This document shows positions 44,653-53,612 of a DNA stretch of 64,000 bases, piece by piece (within the stretch, counting starts at the first letter, position 1; the number at the start of each line of letters is the position of its first letter). Both the position numbers and the translations under genes were made by a program. The stretch is from Chromobacterium sp. IIBBL 290-4. GTDB lineage: Bacteria; Pseudomonadota; Gammaproteobacteria; Burkholderiales; Chromobacteriaceae. The stretch lies in the NCBI RefSeq assembly GCF_024207115.1, contig NZ_CP100128.1:3844001-3908000 (forward strand), written 5' to 3'. Under the pieces are notes generated by a model. That model worked only from the letters and a program-made list of their open reading frames with translations, had not been told where the DNA came from and made no database searches.

Positions 44653-44871
44653 ATGTCGAGGTGTGCCATGCGCAAGGAAACTTCTGGGCGCGTTATATAT
44701 TTCAATCTGGTGGTCGGCTCCAGCGCCGGCGGTTGGCTGATCGTGCGGCATGGCATGTCGGCGGCGATCTGGGGCGGAGTTGGCTTCGCGTTGGCGGCTT
44801 TGCTGTGCGTGGCGATCCGAATAGCCTGGCTGCGGCTTGGCGAGCGGCAGCGGACGCTGGCACGGGCGTAA
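44653..44871 (+). pseudogene. possible C-terminal remnant of an MFS transporter
   Basis: A 72-residue frame (MRKETSGRVIYFNLVVGSSA) containing GSSAGGWLIVRHGMSAAIWGG and a hydrophobic helix (FALAALLCVAIRIAWL), then a basic tail. This looks like the last helices of drug-efflux MFS proteins, which end with a conserved G--GGW----G pattern. The N-terminal ten or more helices are missing. GAGGTG lies before the ATG, so it could be translated. It could also be a genuine small membrane protein. Confidence 0.4.
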
Positions 44872-44914
44872 GGCGTGTTGTCGCTTGCGCATGAGATGCA
44901 TAGGGGAGGCAGGC

Positions 44915-46276
44915 ATGGCGATTCGGCATGGCATCGATATGAATAAGGCGGAAGCCTTGCACCGCGCTGAAGCGAGCGATTTCCTGCGCCGGCATCTGCG
45001 CTCGCAGGCTTTATCCAAACAGGCGGAGCGGCATTTGCTGTTTGGCGTGCCCATGCACTGGATGGCGGACTGGCCGACGCCTTGCGGCTTGTTCATCGAG
45101 CAGGCGCAGGGAGTGGCCTTGCGGGATGTCGATGGTGGCGAGTATGTCGATTTCTGCCTGGGCGACACCGGCGCGATGTTTGGCCATGCGCCGGCGCTGG
45201 TGGTGGACGCCATAACGCGCGAATCGGCCAGAGGGTTGACAGCCATGCTGCCGGGCGAGGACGCGCTGTGGGTGGCGGAGGAGTTGGCGCGTCGTTTCGG
45301 CCTGCCGGTTTGGCAGTTCGCGCTTTCCGCCAGCGACGCCAACCGTTTCGCCATCCGCTGGGCCCGCGCGGTGACGGGGCGCGATCAGATCCTGGTGTTC
45401 AATGGTTGCTACCACGGCACGGTGGACGATGTTTTCGTCGATTTGAAAGACGGCGTCGCCAAACCGCGGGCCAGCTTGCAGGGCCAGGTTTATGCCTTGA
45501 CCGAGCATACGCGGGTGGTGGAGTTCAACGATCTGGCGGCGCTGGAGGCGGCTTTGGCCGATGGCCGGGTGGCCTGCGTGCTGGCCGAGCCGGCCATGAC
45601 CAATATCGGCATGGTCTTGCCGCAGCCGGGTTTTTGGGCGGCGGCGCAGGACGTCATCCGCCGGCACGGCAGCCTGTTGCTGCTGGATGAAACCCACACC
45701 ATCAGCAGCGGTCCGGCCGGTTATTCCGGCGAATACGGCCTGGAACCGGACTTGCTGGTGGTGGGCAAGCCTTTGGCCGGCGGCTTGGCTGCGGCGGCCT
45801 ATGGTTTCAGCGAGGATCTGGCGCGGCGAGCGCATCGGGCCAAGCTGGACGCGCCGGCGGGGCATTCCGGCATCGGCACCACGCTGAGCGCCAATCGCCT
45901 GGCTTGCGCGGCGATGCGGGCCAATCTGGCGGAGGTGATGACGGCGGCGAATTACCGGGTGATGCAGGAGAGGGCGGCGCAGTTCGCCGAAGGCATGCGC
46001 GCTTTGCTGAGCCGTTTGGGTCTGCCTTGGTGTGTGACGCAGTTGGGGGCGCGTTGCGAATTCCAGTTTCGTTTTTCTCCGCCGCTGAATGGCGGCGAGG
46101 CTGCGGCGGCGCAGGATGAGGAGTTGGAGCGCTTCATCCATCTTTACTTGCTGAATCGCGGCTGTTTGATCACGCCTTTCCATAATATGTTGTTGTTCGC
46201 GCCGGCTTTGGCGGAGAGCGATGTGGCGCATTTGCTGGGAAGCTTTGAAAGCTGGCTGGAGCGGGTGCGCGGGTAA
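44915..46276 (+). CDS. class III aminotransferase (PLP-dependent)
   Basis: 453 residues; the ATG at 44915 follows GGGGAGG. Fold type I aminotransferase of the glutamate-1-semialdehyde / acetylornithine group: YVDFCLGDTGAMFGHAPALV near the N-terminus, FNGCYHGTVDDVF around residue 165, LLLLDETHTISSG around 250, and the PLP Lys285 in VVGKPLAGG. It is not HemL: the substrate-loop sequence differs and the protein is longer. Substrate unknown. The formyltransferase 107 bp downstream on the same strand may work on its product. Confidence 0.88.
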   Translation: MAIRHGIDMNKAEALHRAEASDFLRRHLRSQALSKQAERHLLFGVPMHWMADWPTPCGLFIEQAQGVALRDVDGGEYVDFCLGDTGAMFGHAPALVVDAITRESARGLTAMLPGEDALWVAEELARRFGLPVWQFALSASDANRFAIRWARAVTGRDQILVFNGCYHGTVDDVFVDLKDGVAKPRASLQGQVYALTEHTRVVEFNDLAALEAALADGRVACVLAEPAMTNIGMVLPQPGFWAAAQDVIRRHGSLLLLDETHTISSGPAGYSGEYGLEPDLLVVGKPLAGGLAAAAYGFSEDLARRAHRAKLDAPAGHSGIGTTLSANRLACAAMRANLAEVMTAANYRVMQERAAQFAEGMRALLSRLGLPWCVTQLGARCEFQFRFSPPLNGGEAAAAQDEELERFIHLYLLNRGCLITPFHNMLLFAPALAESDVAHLLGSFESWLERVRG

Positions 46277-46383
46277 ACAATTGTCCGGGATTCGGCGGCT
46301 TCTGTTAATTTCAGTGTCATCTTCCGGGGCGGCGGCAGGGCGGATGGTATAACGCAAGCTGATGCCGTTTTCTGGAATGATCC

Positions 46384-47244
46384 ATGCGCTTCGCCATTAC
46401 CTTGTCCGACCGATTCAAGCCGGTGCTGGATGTGTTTCTGCAGGCCGGTTGGCAGCCGCTCAAAGTATTCTGCACGCCGGTGGACCACCGCATGCACCAT
46501 CACAAACTGTCGGTGGCTTTCGCCGAGCAGCGCAAGCTGCCTTTGCAGCTGTCGCCGATGCGGCCCCAAGACCTGCAAGAGTTGGCGGAGATGGGCTGCG
46601 AGACGCTGATTCTGGGCAGCTATAACTGGCGGATACCGGATTGGACGCCTTATCTGCGCTACGCCATCAACTTTCATCCATCCTTGCTGCCGGAAGGGCG
46701 CGGACCCTATCCTCAGGTGCGGGCCTTGCTGGAGGGGCGGCGCGAGTGGGGCTGCACCTGCCACAAGGTGGGGCCGGAATTCGATAGCGGCGATATTTTG
46801 GCTCAGGAGCGTTTCGCGCTGGGCGAAACGGACACGCATCAGGCGCTGGACATCAAGCTGCAACTGGCCTTGCATAGGCTGAGCCATAAGGTGGCCGGCG
46901 ATTTCGAGCGTTTGTGGGGCGAGGCCCAGCCACAGGGAGAGGGCGGCAGCTATTGGCCGCTGTGGACCGATCAAGACCGTATCTTGGACTTCAAGCGCGG
47001 TACGGCAGATTTGCTGCGGCAGGTGCGGGCCTTCGGCGATTTCGAATGCGCGGCCACTATCAATAACGTCACCATTTTCATTCATCGCGCCGAGGGCTGG
47101 GTGGAAACCCATGGCTTCGCGCCGGGCTCCTTGATCTACTCTCAGGCCGAGCAACTGCTGGTGGCGACAGGGGACGGCATGCTGCTGGTTACCGAGTGGA
47201 GCTTGTACGGCCCAGATGTGATTAACGGCAGGCTGCGCAAGTAG
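46384..47244 (+). CDS. formyltransferase, Fmt/ArnA-N-like
   Basis: 286 residues. The formyltransferase catalytic triad Asn96-His98-Asp137 is present in AINFHPSLLPEGRGPYP and FDSGDIL, so it should use 10-formyltetrahydrofolate. A C-terminal domain of about 90 residues (INNVTIFIHRAEGW onward) resembles the OB-like domain of methionyl-tRNA formyltransferase. The N-terminal half is shorter than Fmt and lacks its tRNA-binding loop signature. Probably formylates an amino sugar or small amine, perhaps made by the upstream aminotransferase. The TAG stop belongs to a REP-like hairpin. Confidence 0.8.
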   Translation: MRFAITLSDRFKPVLDVFLQAGWQPLKVFCTPVDHRMHHHKLSVAFAEQRKLPLQLSPMRPQDLQELAEMGCETLILGSYNWRIPDWTPYLRYAINFHPSLLPEGRGPYPQVRALLEGRREWGCTCHKVGPEFDSGDILAQERFALGETDTHQALDIKLQLALHRLSHKVAGDFERLWGEAQPQGEGGSYWPLWTDQDRILDFKRGTADLLRQVRAFGDFECAATINNVTIFIHRAEGWVETHGFAPGSLIYSQAEQLLVATGDGMLLVTEWSLYGPDVINGRLRK

Positions 47245-47442
47245 GGAGGTAGCCCGGCTTGGCCGGGCGCTCCGCTGCGCTGGCTGGATTTCTGGCGGCA
47301 AGGCTAATGGCGGAAGGCCTCTGGAGGGGCTCCTGCCCGACATTGTGTAGCGTGGGCGATGCGCGCTGTTGCCGCATCGTTCGCATGGACAAGCCTTGGG
47401 CCGGCCATTCGACGGAGCGCCCCTGAAGGGGCTTCCGCCCTA
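47241..47442. repeat. second inverted pair of REP-like hairpins between convergent genes
   Basis: Left hairpin 47245-47273 (GGAG, GCCCGG / CCGGGC, CTCC). Right hairpin 47413-47437 (CGGA, GCCCC / GGGGC, TCCG). The outer ends read GTAGGGAGG and, on the minus strand, GTAGGGCGGA. They supply the TAG stops of the formyltransferase (47242-47244) and of the oxidoreductase (47440-47442), the same design as at 29508-29692. Confidence 0.6.
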
Positions 47443-48471
47443 CAGCTCGATCAATTGTTTGCGGCGCGCATCGGCCTGCGCCATGATTTGATCGAATAGC
47501 GCCTGCACGGTTGGAATGTCGGCGATCAGCCCCTGCGCCTGGCCTATCAGTTGCACTCCCTTCTCGTGATCGCCATCTTGAATCGCCAGCCGTATCGACT
47601 CTGTCGCCGCGCCGAACAGCGCCAGCTGCCGCAATGCTTGTGGTTGGGAGATCATGCCGCCTATCGCCACTTTGACCACCGGCATGCCCATGCGGCGAGC
47701 CATCTGGCTGGCTCGGAAGGCGGCGGGGATCAGGCCCAGCGGTTTCTTGCAGGCGCGTCTGGCGGCCGGGGTGTCCATCATTCGGCACCATAGTCCGTCG
47801 AAATTCTTGGAATACAGCGTGTCGCTGACGCCGCGCTCCAGCACCATCTGCTTGGTAGCGGCGTGGACCGGGCTTTCCTGGGTCATGGCCAGGCGCGAAC
47901 CCATCGCCACGGCATCCGCGCCCAGCGCTAGCGCGGCGATCAGGCTATTGCCGTCCGCGAATCCGCCCGCCGCCACGATGGGCAGCGAGCTGGCGCGGCG
48001 GATGGCGGGCACCAGCACCAGCGAGGTGACGCTGCCGCCATGGGCGGCGGCCTCGTGTCCGGTGACCAAGAGCGCGTCTGCGCCGCATTTTTCCGCCGAA
48101 ATGGCGTGCTTTTCCGTCACCACCGTGGCCAATACCTTGCCGCCGTAGCGGTGGGCGGCCTCGGCGATCCAGTCTCCCTTGCCCAGCGAGTAATTGATCA
48201 CCGGCACTTTCTCCTCCAGCGCCGCCTTGGCGTTGTCGGCCGCGCCCGGCATCATCAGCGTGCAGCCGATGCCGAAAGGCTTGTCGGTCAGTTCGCGGAT
48301 GCGGCGGATGGCGGCGCGCGTCTGCTCGGCGTTCAGCGGGCCGGTGGCGAGGATGCCCAGGCCGCCGGCATTGGATACGGCGGCGACCAGCTCGGGCGTG
48401 GCGATATAGCTCATGCCGGGGCAGAGCAGCGGACGTTCTATGCCGAAGAGGCGGGTGATGGCGGTTTGCAT
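47440..48471 (-). CDS. nitronate monooxygenase / 2-nitropropane dioxygenase family
   Basis: 343 residues, FMN-binding TIM barrel. N-terminal RPLLCPGMSYIATPELVAAVSNAGGLGILA, the central VTGHEAAAHGG with the catalytic-type His, and the phosphate-binding VAAGGFADGNSL and ADAVAMGSRLAMT are typical. FabK enoyl reductases share the fold, but the AAAHGG pattern and the extended C-terminus fit the nitronate monooxygenase side better. Oxidises toxic nitronates such as propionate 3-nitronate. Monocistronic, ending in a REP-like hairpin. Confidence 0.85.
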   Translation of the reverse strand: MQTAITRLFGIERPLLCPGMSYIATPELVAAVSNAGGLGILATGPLNAEQTRAAIRRIRELTDKPFGIGCTLMMPGAADNAKAALEEKVPVINYSLGKGDWIAEAAHRYGGKVLATVVTEKHAISAEKCGADALLVTGHEAAAHGGSVTSLVLVPAIRRASSLPIVAAGGFADGNSLIAALALGADAVAMGSRLAMTQESPVHAATKQMVLERGVSDTLYSKNFDGLWCRMMDTPAARRACKKPLGLIPAAFRASQMARRMGMPVVKVAIGGMISQPQALRQLALFGAATESIRLAIQDGDHEKGVQLIGQAQGLIADIPTVQALFDQIMAQADARRKQLIEL

Positions 48472-48549
48472 GATGGCGGCGGGCGGCTGGTTTAGAATGA
48501 CGCTCTATTGTTGATGTATTTGTCCTGAAATTCAAACGATTGTTTAAAC

Positions 48550-48741
48550 ATGACGCTGATCATTGTATTGATGGCATGGCTGTACGTGGTGGTTCTGTAT
48601 GCGGCCGGCCAGGCAAGCGTGGCGGCCGGCGCGGCGATTTTCATTTTCCTGGGCGTGGCGCCGACCTGGTTTGTGGCATGGGTGGTCCGCAACAAGCTGC
48701 GCAGGCGGCGCGAAACGGAAAAAGAGGCTGGAAAGGCTTGA
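48550..48741 (+). CDS. small two-helix membrane protein
   Basis: 63 residues: two hydrophobic segments (MTLIIVLMAWLYVVVLYAAG and AAGAAIFIFLGVAPTWFVAWVV) and a basic, charged tail (RNKLRRRRETEKEAGKA). No recognised family. It lies between the divergent oxidoreductase and the rpsB promoter, which overlaps its last codons. No clear Shine-Dalgarno. Confidence 0.55.
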   Translation: MTLIIVLMAWLYVVVLYAAGQASVAAGAAIFIFLGVAPTWFVAWVVRNKLRRRRETEKEAGKA

Positions 48742-48767
48742 GCGCGCGGCATTCAGGATGTTAGAAT
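48738..48767 (+). promoter_or_regulatory. rpsB promoter
   Basis: TTGAGC (48738-48743) and TAGAAT (48762-48767), 18 bp apart, give a leader of about 115 nt before rpsB. Confidence 0.5.
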
Positions 48768-48815
48768 CTCGTGTTCCCTGCCTTGTGGCGGGGAATATTT
48801 TAATCAAACTACGCA

Positions 48816-48862
48816 CATCCGCGCCAAAGGGTGCCCGAAGCATCGGGTTGTCTGCGCGGATG
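48816..48862 (+). promoter_or_regulatory. structured leader of rpsB, candidate S2 autoregulatory site
   Basis: CATCCGCG (48816-48823) pairs with CGCGGATG (48855-48862), enclosing CCCGA/TCGGG (48834-48838 with 48843-48847, loop AGCA). It ends about 28 nt before the rpsB ATG. E. coli S2 represses its own operon through a structured 5' leader, so the same control is plausible here. Confidence 0.45.
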
Positions 48863-48890
48863 GAGGCTTAACCCTTTTAGGAGTTTTTGC

Positions 48891-49622
48891 ATGTCCACCA
48901 ACGTTACCATGCGTCAAATGCTGGAAGCCGGCGTTCACTTCGGCCACCAAACCCGTTTCTGGAACCCGAAGATGGCTAAGTACATCTTTGGCAGCCGCAA
49001 CAAGATCCACATCATCAACCTGGAAAAGACTCTGCCGCTGTTCGTGGAATCCCAGGAGTATGTGCGTCGTCTGGCCGCCAACAAGGGCACCGTGATGTTC
49101 GTGGGTACCAAGCGTCAGGCGCGTGAGATCGTACGTGAAGAAGCCGCTCGCTGCGGCATGCCGTTTGTTGATCACCGCTGGCTGGGCGGTATGCTGACCA
49201 ACTACAAGACCGTGAAGCAGTCCATCAAGCGTCTTGAAGAGAAGCGTGCCATCCTGGAAGGCGCTGGCGAGACCGGCTACAACAAGAAAGAACTGCTGGA
49301 CCTGCAACGCGAAGTTGAAAAGCTCGAACGTTCGCTGGGCGGTATCAAGGATATGAAGGGCCTGCCGGACGCCATCTTCGTTATCGATACCGGCTACCAG
49401 AAGGGCACCATTGTTGAAGCCAAGAAGCTGGGCATTCCGGTGATCGGCGTTGTTGATACCAACAACTCCCCGGACGGCATTGATTACGTAATTCCGGGCA
49501 ACGACGACTCCAGCCGCGCCATCCGCCTGTACGCTCGCGGCATCGCCGACGCCGTGCTGGAAGGCCGCGCTCACTCTCTGCAAGAGATTGTCGCTGCTGC
49601 TGAATCGGCTCAAGCCGAGTAA
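48891..49622 (+). CDS. rpsB: 30S ribosomal protein S2
   Basis: 243 residues. Begins [28 protein letters not shown], the S2 signature, and contains [21 protein letters not shown]2 binds late to the 30S subunit near the S1 site. TAGGAG precedes the ATG; a longer in-frame start at 48831 lies inside the leader hairpin and is rejected. Followed by an attenuator-like terminator and tsf, the conserved order. Confidence 0.98.
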   Translation: MSTNVTMRQMLEAGVHFGHQTRFWNPKMAKYIFGSRNKIHIINLEKTLPLFVESQEYVRRLAANKGTVMFVGTKRQAREIVREEAARCGMPFVDHRWLGGMLTNYKTVKQSIKRLEEKRAILEGAGETGYNKKELLDLQREVEKLERSLGGIKDMKGLPDAIFVIDTGYQKGTIVEAKKLGIPVIGVVDTNNSPDGIDYVIPGNDDSSRAIRLYARGIADAVLEGRAHSLQEIVAAAESAQAE

Positions 49623-49626
49623 GCAG

Positions 49627-49653
49627 AAAAAGGGGGCGCAAGCCCCTTTTTTT
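49627..49653 (+). terminator. terminator/attenuator between rpsB and tsf
   Basis: AAAAAGGGG (49627-49635) pairs with CCCCTTTTT starting at 49643, followed by more T. It probably lets part of the transcripts read on into tsf. Confidence 0.85.
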
Positions 49654-49697
49654 GGACCCGATTATTTACGTAATCCAAAATATTTAGGAGTAGGAAG

Positions 49698-50564
49698 ATG
49701 GCGGAAATCACCGCAAAAATGGTTTCGGATCTGCGCGCGGCCACCGGCCTCGGCATGATGGAGTGCAAGAAGGCTCTGGTTGAAGCCGAGGGCGACCTGG
49801 CTAAGGCTGAAGAAATCCTGCGCATCAAGTCCGGCAACAAGGCCTCCAAGATGGCCGGCCGCCTGGCTGCCGAAGGCATCATCGGTTCCTATGTCGAAGC
49901 CGGCGTGGGCGCTTTGGTTGAAGTCAACTGTGAAACCGACTTCGTCGCCAAGGATCCGACCTTCCTGGCCCTGGCCGCCGCCGCCGCCAAGGCCGTAGCC
50001 ATTGCCAACCCGGCTGATGTGGAAGCCCTGGCTTCTGTTGAGGTTGACGGTCAGCAAGTGGAAGAAATCCGCAAGGCTGCCATCGCCAAGCTGGGCGAGA
50101 ACATGACCATCCGTCGTTTTGTTCGCTACCAGACCGAAGGCGCTATCGCCACCTACCTGCACGGCGCCAAGATCGGCGTGATCGTCGACTACGCCGGTCC
50201 GGAGCAAGTGGGCAAGGACGTGGCCATGCATGTCGCCGCTTCCAAGCCGATCTGCGTGTCCAAGGATCAAGTTCCGGCTGAAACCCTGGAACAAGAGCGC
50301 AAGATCTACACCGCTCAGGCTGCTGAATCCGGCAAGCCGGCCGACATCGTCGCCAAGATGGTGGAAGGCCGCGTGAACAAGTTCCTGGCCGAGGTGACCC
50401 TGATGGGCCAGCCTTTCGTCAAGAACCCGGATCAGACCGTTGAAAAACTGCTGGCCGAGCAAAAAGCTTCCGTCAATGCATTCACCATGTTCGTAGTGGG
50501 TGAAGGCATTGAGAAGAAGGTAGTAGACTACGCAGCTGAAGTCGCTGCAGCTGCCAAGCTGTAA
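49698..50564 (+). CDS. tsf: elongation factor Ts
   Basis: 288 residues. N-terminal [27 protein letters not shown] and the motif [13 protein letters not shown] are diagnostic of EF-Ts, which recycles EF-Tu by exchanging GDP for GTP. A strong TAGGAG Shine-Dalgarno and codon use typical of a highly expressed gene. Follows rpsB after an attenuator. Confidence 0.98.
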   Translation: MAEITAKMVSDLRAATGLGMMECKKALVEAEGDLAKAEEILRIKSGNKASKMAGRLAAEGIIGSYVEAGVGALVEVNCETDFVAKDPTFLALAAAAAKAVAIANPADVEALASVEVDGQQVEEIRKAAIAKLGENMTIRRFVRYQTEGAIATYLHGAKIGVIVDYAGPEQVGKDVAMHVAASKPICVSKDQVPAETLEQERKIYTAQAAESGKPADIVAKMVEGRVNKFLAEVTLMGQPFVKNPDQTVEKLLAEQKASVNAFTMFVVGEGIEKKVVDYAAEVAAAAKL

Positions 50565-50587
50565 GCCCAGGCTTACCGCTTCATCGA

Positions 50588-50615
50588 CGGCACCCTGCCC
50601 GCAGGGTGCCGTTTT
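50588..50615 (+). terminator. terminator between tsf and pyrH
   Basis: CGGCACCCTG (50588-50597) and CAGGGTGCCG (50602-50611) with a 4-nt loop and TTTT. Confidence 0.88.
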
Positions 50616-50655
50616 GCAAACTGAAATACCATAAACCGCCAAATCCGAGGACATC

Positions 50656-51375
50656 ATGAGCCAAGTTCCTGCCTATAAACGCATCCTGTTGAAGCTTTCC
50701 GGCGAAGCCCTGATGGGGGATGATAACTATGGTATCAATCGCGCCACTATCGAGCAGATCGTGGGCCAGATCAAGGAAGTTGTGGAGCTGGGCATCGAAG
50801 TGGGCGTGGTGATCGGCGGCGGCAATATTTTCCGCGGTGTGGCGCCGGCGGCGGCCGGTATGGATAGAGCCACTGCCGACTACATGGGCATGATGGCTAC
50901 CGTGATGAACGCGCTGGCGCTGAAGGATGCGATGACCAAGGTGGGCCTGATCGCCCGCGTGCAGTCCGCGCTGACCATGCAACAGATCGCCGAGCCCTAT
51001 GTGCGCGGCAAAGCCATGCAGTACCTGGAAGAGGGCAAGGTGGTGATTTTCGCCGCCGGCACCGGCAACCCCTTCTTCACCACTGATACCGCCGCGGCGC
51101 TGCGCGGCATGGAAATGAACGTCGACATCATGCTGAAGGCCACCAAGGTGGACGGCGTATACACCGACGATCCGAAAAAGAACCCCGATGCGGTGCGCTA
51201 TCAGAGCGTCACCTTCGACGAGGCCATCTCGCGCAATCTGAAGGTGATGGACGCCACTGCCTTCGCGCTGTGCCGCGACCAGCATCTGAACATCAAGGTG
51301 TTCAGCATCTTCAAGAACGGCGCGCTGCGCCGGGTCGTGCTTGGCGAAGACGAAGGCACGCTGGTACACTGCTGA
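50656..51375 (+). CDS. pyrH: UMP kinase
   Basis: 239 residues of the bacterial amino-acid-kinase-fold UMP kinase, which phosphorylates UMP to [18 protein letters not shown] at the start and [11 protein letters not shown] near 55-65 are nucleotide-binding segments. [16 protein letters not shown] and [16 protein letters not shown] are also conserved. Typically a hexamer activated by GTP and inhibited by UTP. Flanked by hairpin terminators, so its level may be set independently of tsf. Confidence 0.97.
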   Translation: MSQVPAYKRILLKLSGEALMGDDNYGINRATIEQIVGQIKEVVELGIEVGVVIGGGNIFRGVAPAAAGMDRATADYMGMMATVMNALALKDAMTKVGLIARVQSALTMQQIAEPYVRGKAMQYLEEGKVVIFAAGTGNPFFTTDTAAALRGMEMNVDIMLKATKVDGVYTDDPKKNPDAVRYQSVTFDEAISRNLKVMDATAFALCRDQHLNIKVFSIFKNGALRRVVLGEDEGTLVHC

Positions 51376-51392
51376 GTTTGAAAATTGCTGAG

Positions 51393-51424
51393 GGCGAAAA
51401 CGGCAATGGCCGTTTTCGCCTTGT
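51393..51424 (+). terminator. hairpin between pyrH and frr
   Basis: GGCGAAAACGG (51393-51403) and CCGTTTTCGCC (51410-51420), 6-nt loop, then TTGT. Perfect stem but weak T-tract; likely partial termination. Confidence 0.65.
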
Positions 51425-51452
51425 CATTTGAAGTATTGTTTTGGAGTGCGAC

Positions 51453-52010
51453 ATGATTAACGACATCAAGAAATCGGCCGAACAAAAAATGCAGAAATCG
51501 CTGGAGGCGTTCAAGAACGACCTGGGCAAGGTTCGTACCGGACGCGCCCACACCGGCATTCTGGATCATGTCATGGTTGACTACTACGGCAGCGACGTGC
51601 CGGTGAACCAAGTGGCCAACGTCACCCTGATCGACGCGCGCACCATCGGCGTCCAGCCGTGGGAAAAGCCGATGCTGGCCAAGATCGAAAAAGCCATTCG
51701 CGATTCCGACCTGGGCCTGAACCCGGCTTCGATGGGCGAGATCATTCGCGTGCCGATGCCGATGCTGACGGAAGAGCGTCGCAAGGACCTGATCAAAGTC
51801 GTGCGCGGCGAGGCTGAAGGCGCCCGCGTGGCGGTGCGCAATATCCGCCGCGACTCCAACACCGATTTCAAGAATCTGCTGAAGGACAAGGCCATCACCG
51901 AGGACGACGAGCGTCGCGGCCAGGATGAAATCCAGAAGCTGACTGACAAGTACATCGCCGAAATCGACAAGATGCTGGCCGCCAAAGAAGCTGATCTGCT
52001 CGCAGTGTAA
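51453..52010 (+). CDS. frr: ribosome recycling factor
   Basis: 185 residues, the exact family length. The ATG at 51453 follows [26 protein letters not shown] leads the long helical domain; [15 protein letters not shown] forms the small domain. RRF with EF-G splits the post-termination ribosome. Its C-terminal helix carries [14 protein letters not shown]. Confidence 0.97.
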   Translation: MINDIKKSAEQKMQKSLEAFKNDLGKVRTGRAHTGILDHVMVDYYGSDVPVNQVANVTLIDARTIGVQPWEKPMLAKIEKAIRDSDLGLNPASMGEIIRVPMPMLTEERRKDLIKVVRGEAEGARVAVRNIRRDSNTDFKNLLKDKAITEDDERRGQDEIQKLTDKYIAEIDKMLAAKEADLLAV

Positions 52011-52026
52011 CCAAGGGGCTCGGATC

Positions 52027-52782
52027 TTGTTTGCCGGTTCTGTAAAAAAAATGCCGGAGGGGTGCGAGCCGCCCCGGCATATCGCCATCATCATGGATGG
52101 CAACGGCCGCTGGGCCAAGAAGCGCTTTTTGCCGCGCGTGGCGGGGCATAAGCGCGGTCTGGACGCCGTGCGCGAGGTGGTCAAGGCTTGCAAGGAGATG
52201 GGCGTGGGTTATCTCACCCTGTTCGCCTTCTCGACTGAAAACTGGCGCCGCCCCCAGGAGGAAGTGTCCTTCCTGATGGAGCTGTTCCTGCGGGCGCTGG
52301 ATAATGAAGTCGCCAAGCTGCACAACAACAATATCCGCTTGCAGGTATTGGGTTCGCGTGAGCGCTTCAATGCGGAATTGCGCGAACGCATTGAAAAGGC
52401 GGAAGCGAAAACCGCCGGCAATGATGGCCTGGTGTTGAGCATCGCCGCCGATTACGGCGGGCGTTGGGACATCGTGCAGGCCGCCAATCGCCTGCTGGCG
52501 CAAGGCGCCGCTGAAATTACCGAAGAGGCGCTGAGCCGGGAGCTGAATCAGTCCTGGGCGCCGGAGCCGGATTTATTCATACGCACCGGCGGCGAGCAAC
52601 GGATCAGCAATTTCCTGCTCTGGCAGCTGGCCTACTCCGAACTCTACTTTACCGATCTGCTGTGGCCCGACTTTGACCGGGCGGCGCTGGAGCAGGCCCT
52701 TTCCTCGTACTGGCAGCGCGAGCGCCGCTTTGGTCGCACCAGCGAGCAATTGCCGGAGCATCTGCGCCGCGAGAAACCCTGA
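52027..52782 (+). CDS. uppS: undecaprenyl diphosphate synthase
   Basis: 251 residues from TTG 52027, chosen because AAGGGG lies before it; the ATG at 52051 has no Shine-Dalgarno. cis-Prenyltransferase motifs: IAIIMDGNGRWA with the catalytic Asp, FAFSTENWRRP, and RTGGEQRISNFLLWQLAYSELYF. Elongates farnesyl diphosphate (from IspA, encoded at 8 kb) to the C55 carrier for peptidoglycan and polysaccharide. cdsA follows after 6 bp. Confidence 0.95.
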   Translation: MFAGSVKKMPEGCEPPRHIAIIMDGNGRWAKKRFLPRVAGHKRGLDAVREVVKACKEMGVGYLTLFAFSTENWRRPQEEVSFLMELFLRALDNEVAKLHNNNIRLQVLGSRERFNAELRERIEKAEAKTAGNDGLVLSIAADYGGRWDIVQAANRLLAQGAAEITEEALSRELNQSWAPEPDLFIRTGGEQRISNFLLWQLAYSELYFTDLLWPDFDRAALEQALSSYWQRERRFGRTSEQLPEHLRREKP

Positions 52783-52788
52783 CCCTAC

Positions 52789-53595
52789 ATGCTCATTACG
52801 CGAATTCTGACCGCGCTGGCGCTGCTGCCCTTGATGCTGGCAGCGCTTTTTCTCTTTCCTGCCGACGCCTGGGCGGGCTTCTCCTGGTTTGTCGTCGTTC
52901 TTGCCTTGTGGGAATACACCCGCATGGCCAAGATGCCTTTGCTTCAACAGGCGTGTTATCTTGGCTTGACGACGGCCTTTGCCGCGCTGGCATGGCTTGA
53001 TCATTGGCGCATGCCTCTGGCCGGACATGGCGTGGCCTTGGCCTTCTGGCTGGTCCTGGTGCCGATTTGGCTGGCTCGCCGTTGGGCGCTGCCCAGGGGC
53101 CTGGGCGCCTGGGTTTTGGGCTGGGTGTTGATGTTGCCGGCCTGGTTCGCTTTCCTCGAGTGGCGTCCCAATCCCAGCAGCCATGACGCGCTGGCCTTGT
53201 TGGCGGTGATGGGCTTGGTGTGGGTGGCGGATATCGCCGCTTATTTTTCCGGCAAGGCCTTCGGCCGCCGCAAGCTGGCGCCGGCCATCAGCCCGGGCAA
53301 GAGCTGGGAAGGCGTGTATGGCGCCGTGGCGTGCGTGGGCTTGTACGTGGCGGCGGTAGACCATTTTGCCTGGCTGGATATTAAATTGCCGCTGTGGGCG
53401 TTATTGCTGCTGGCTTTGCCTTTGACTGCCGTCAGCGTCGGAGGCGATTTGTTGGAGTCCTGGTTTAAACGCACGGCCGGCATTAAGGACAGCAGCAAGC
53501 TGCTGCCGGGCCATGGCGGCGTTTATGATCGCATCGACAGCCTGATCGCCGTGCTGGCGGTCACCAATGCCCTGCGCGCGCTGGGCGGCCTGTAA
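52789..53595 (+). CDS. cdsA: phosphatidate cytidylyltransferase
   Basis: 268 residues with about eight helices. The CdsA signature is complete near the C-terminus: [19 protein letters not shown], then [11 protein letters not shown]. Makes CDP-diacylglycerol from CTP and phosphatidic acid, the precursor of phosphatidylethanolamine and cardiolipin. Between uppS and dxr in the conserved envelope cluster. Confidence 0.95.
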   Translation: MLITRILTALALLPLMLAALFLFPADAWAGFSWFVVVLALWEYTRMAKMPLLQQACYLGLTTAFAALAWLDHWRMPLAGHGVALAFWLVLVPIWLARRWALPRGLGAWVLGWVLMLPAWFAFLEWRPNPSSHDALALLAVMGLVWVADIAAYFSGKAFGRRKLAPAISPGKSWEGVYGAVACVGLYVAAVDHFAWLDIKLPLWALLLLALPLTAVSVGGDLLESWFKRTAGIKDSSKLLPGHGGVYDRIDSLIAVLAVTNALRALGGL

Positions 53596-53612
53596 TTCTG
53601 GAATCGATTCAA

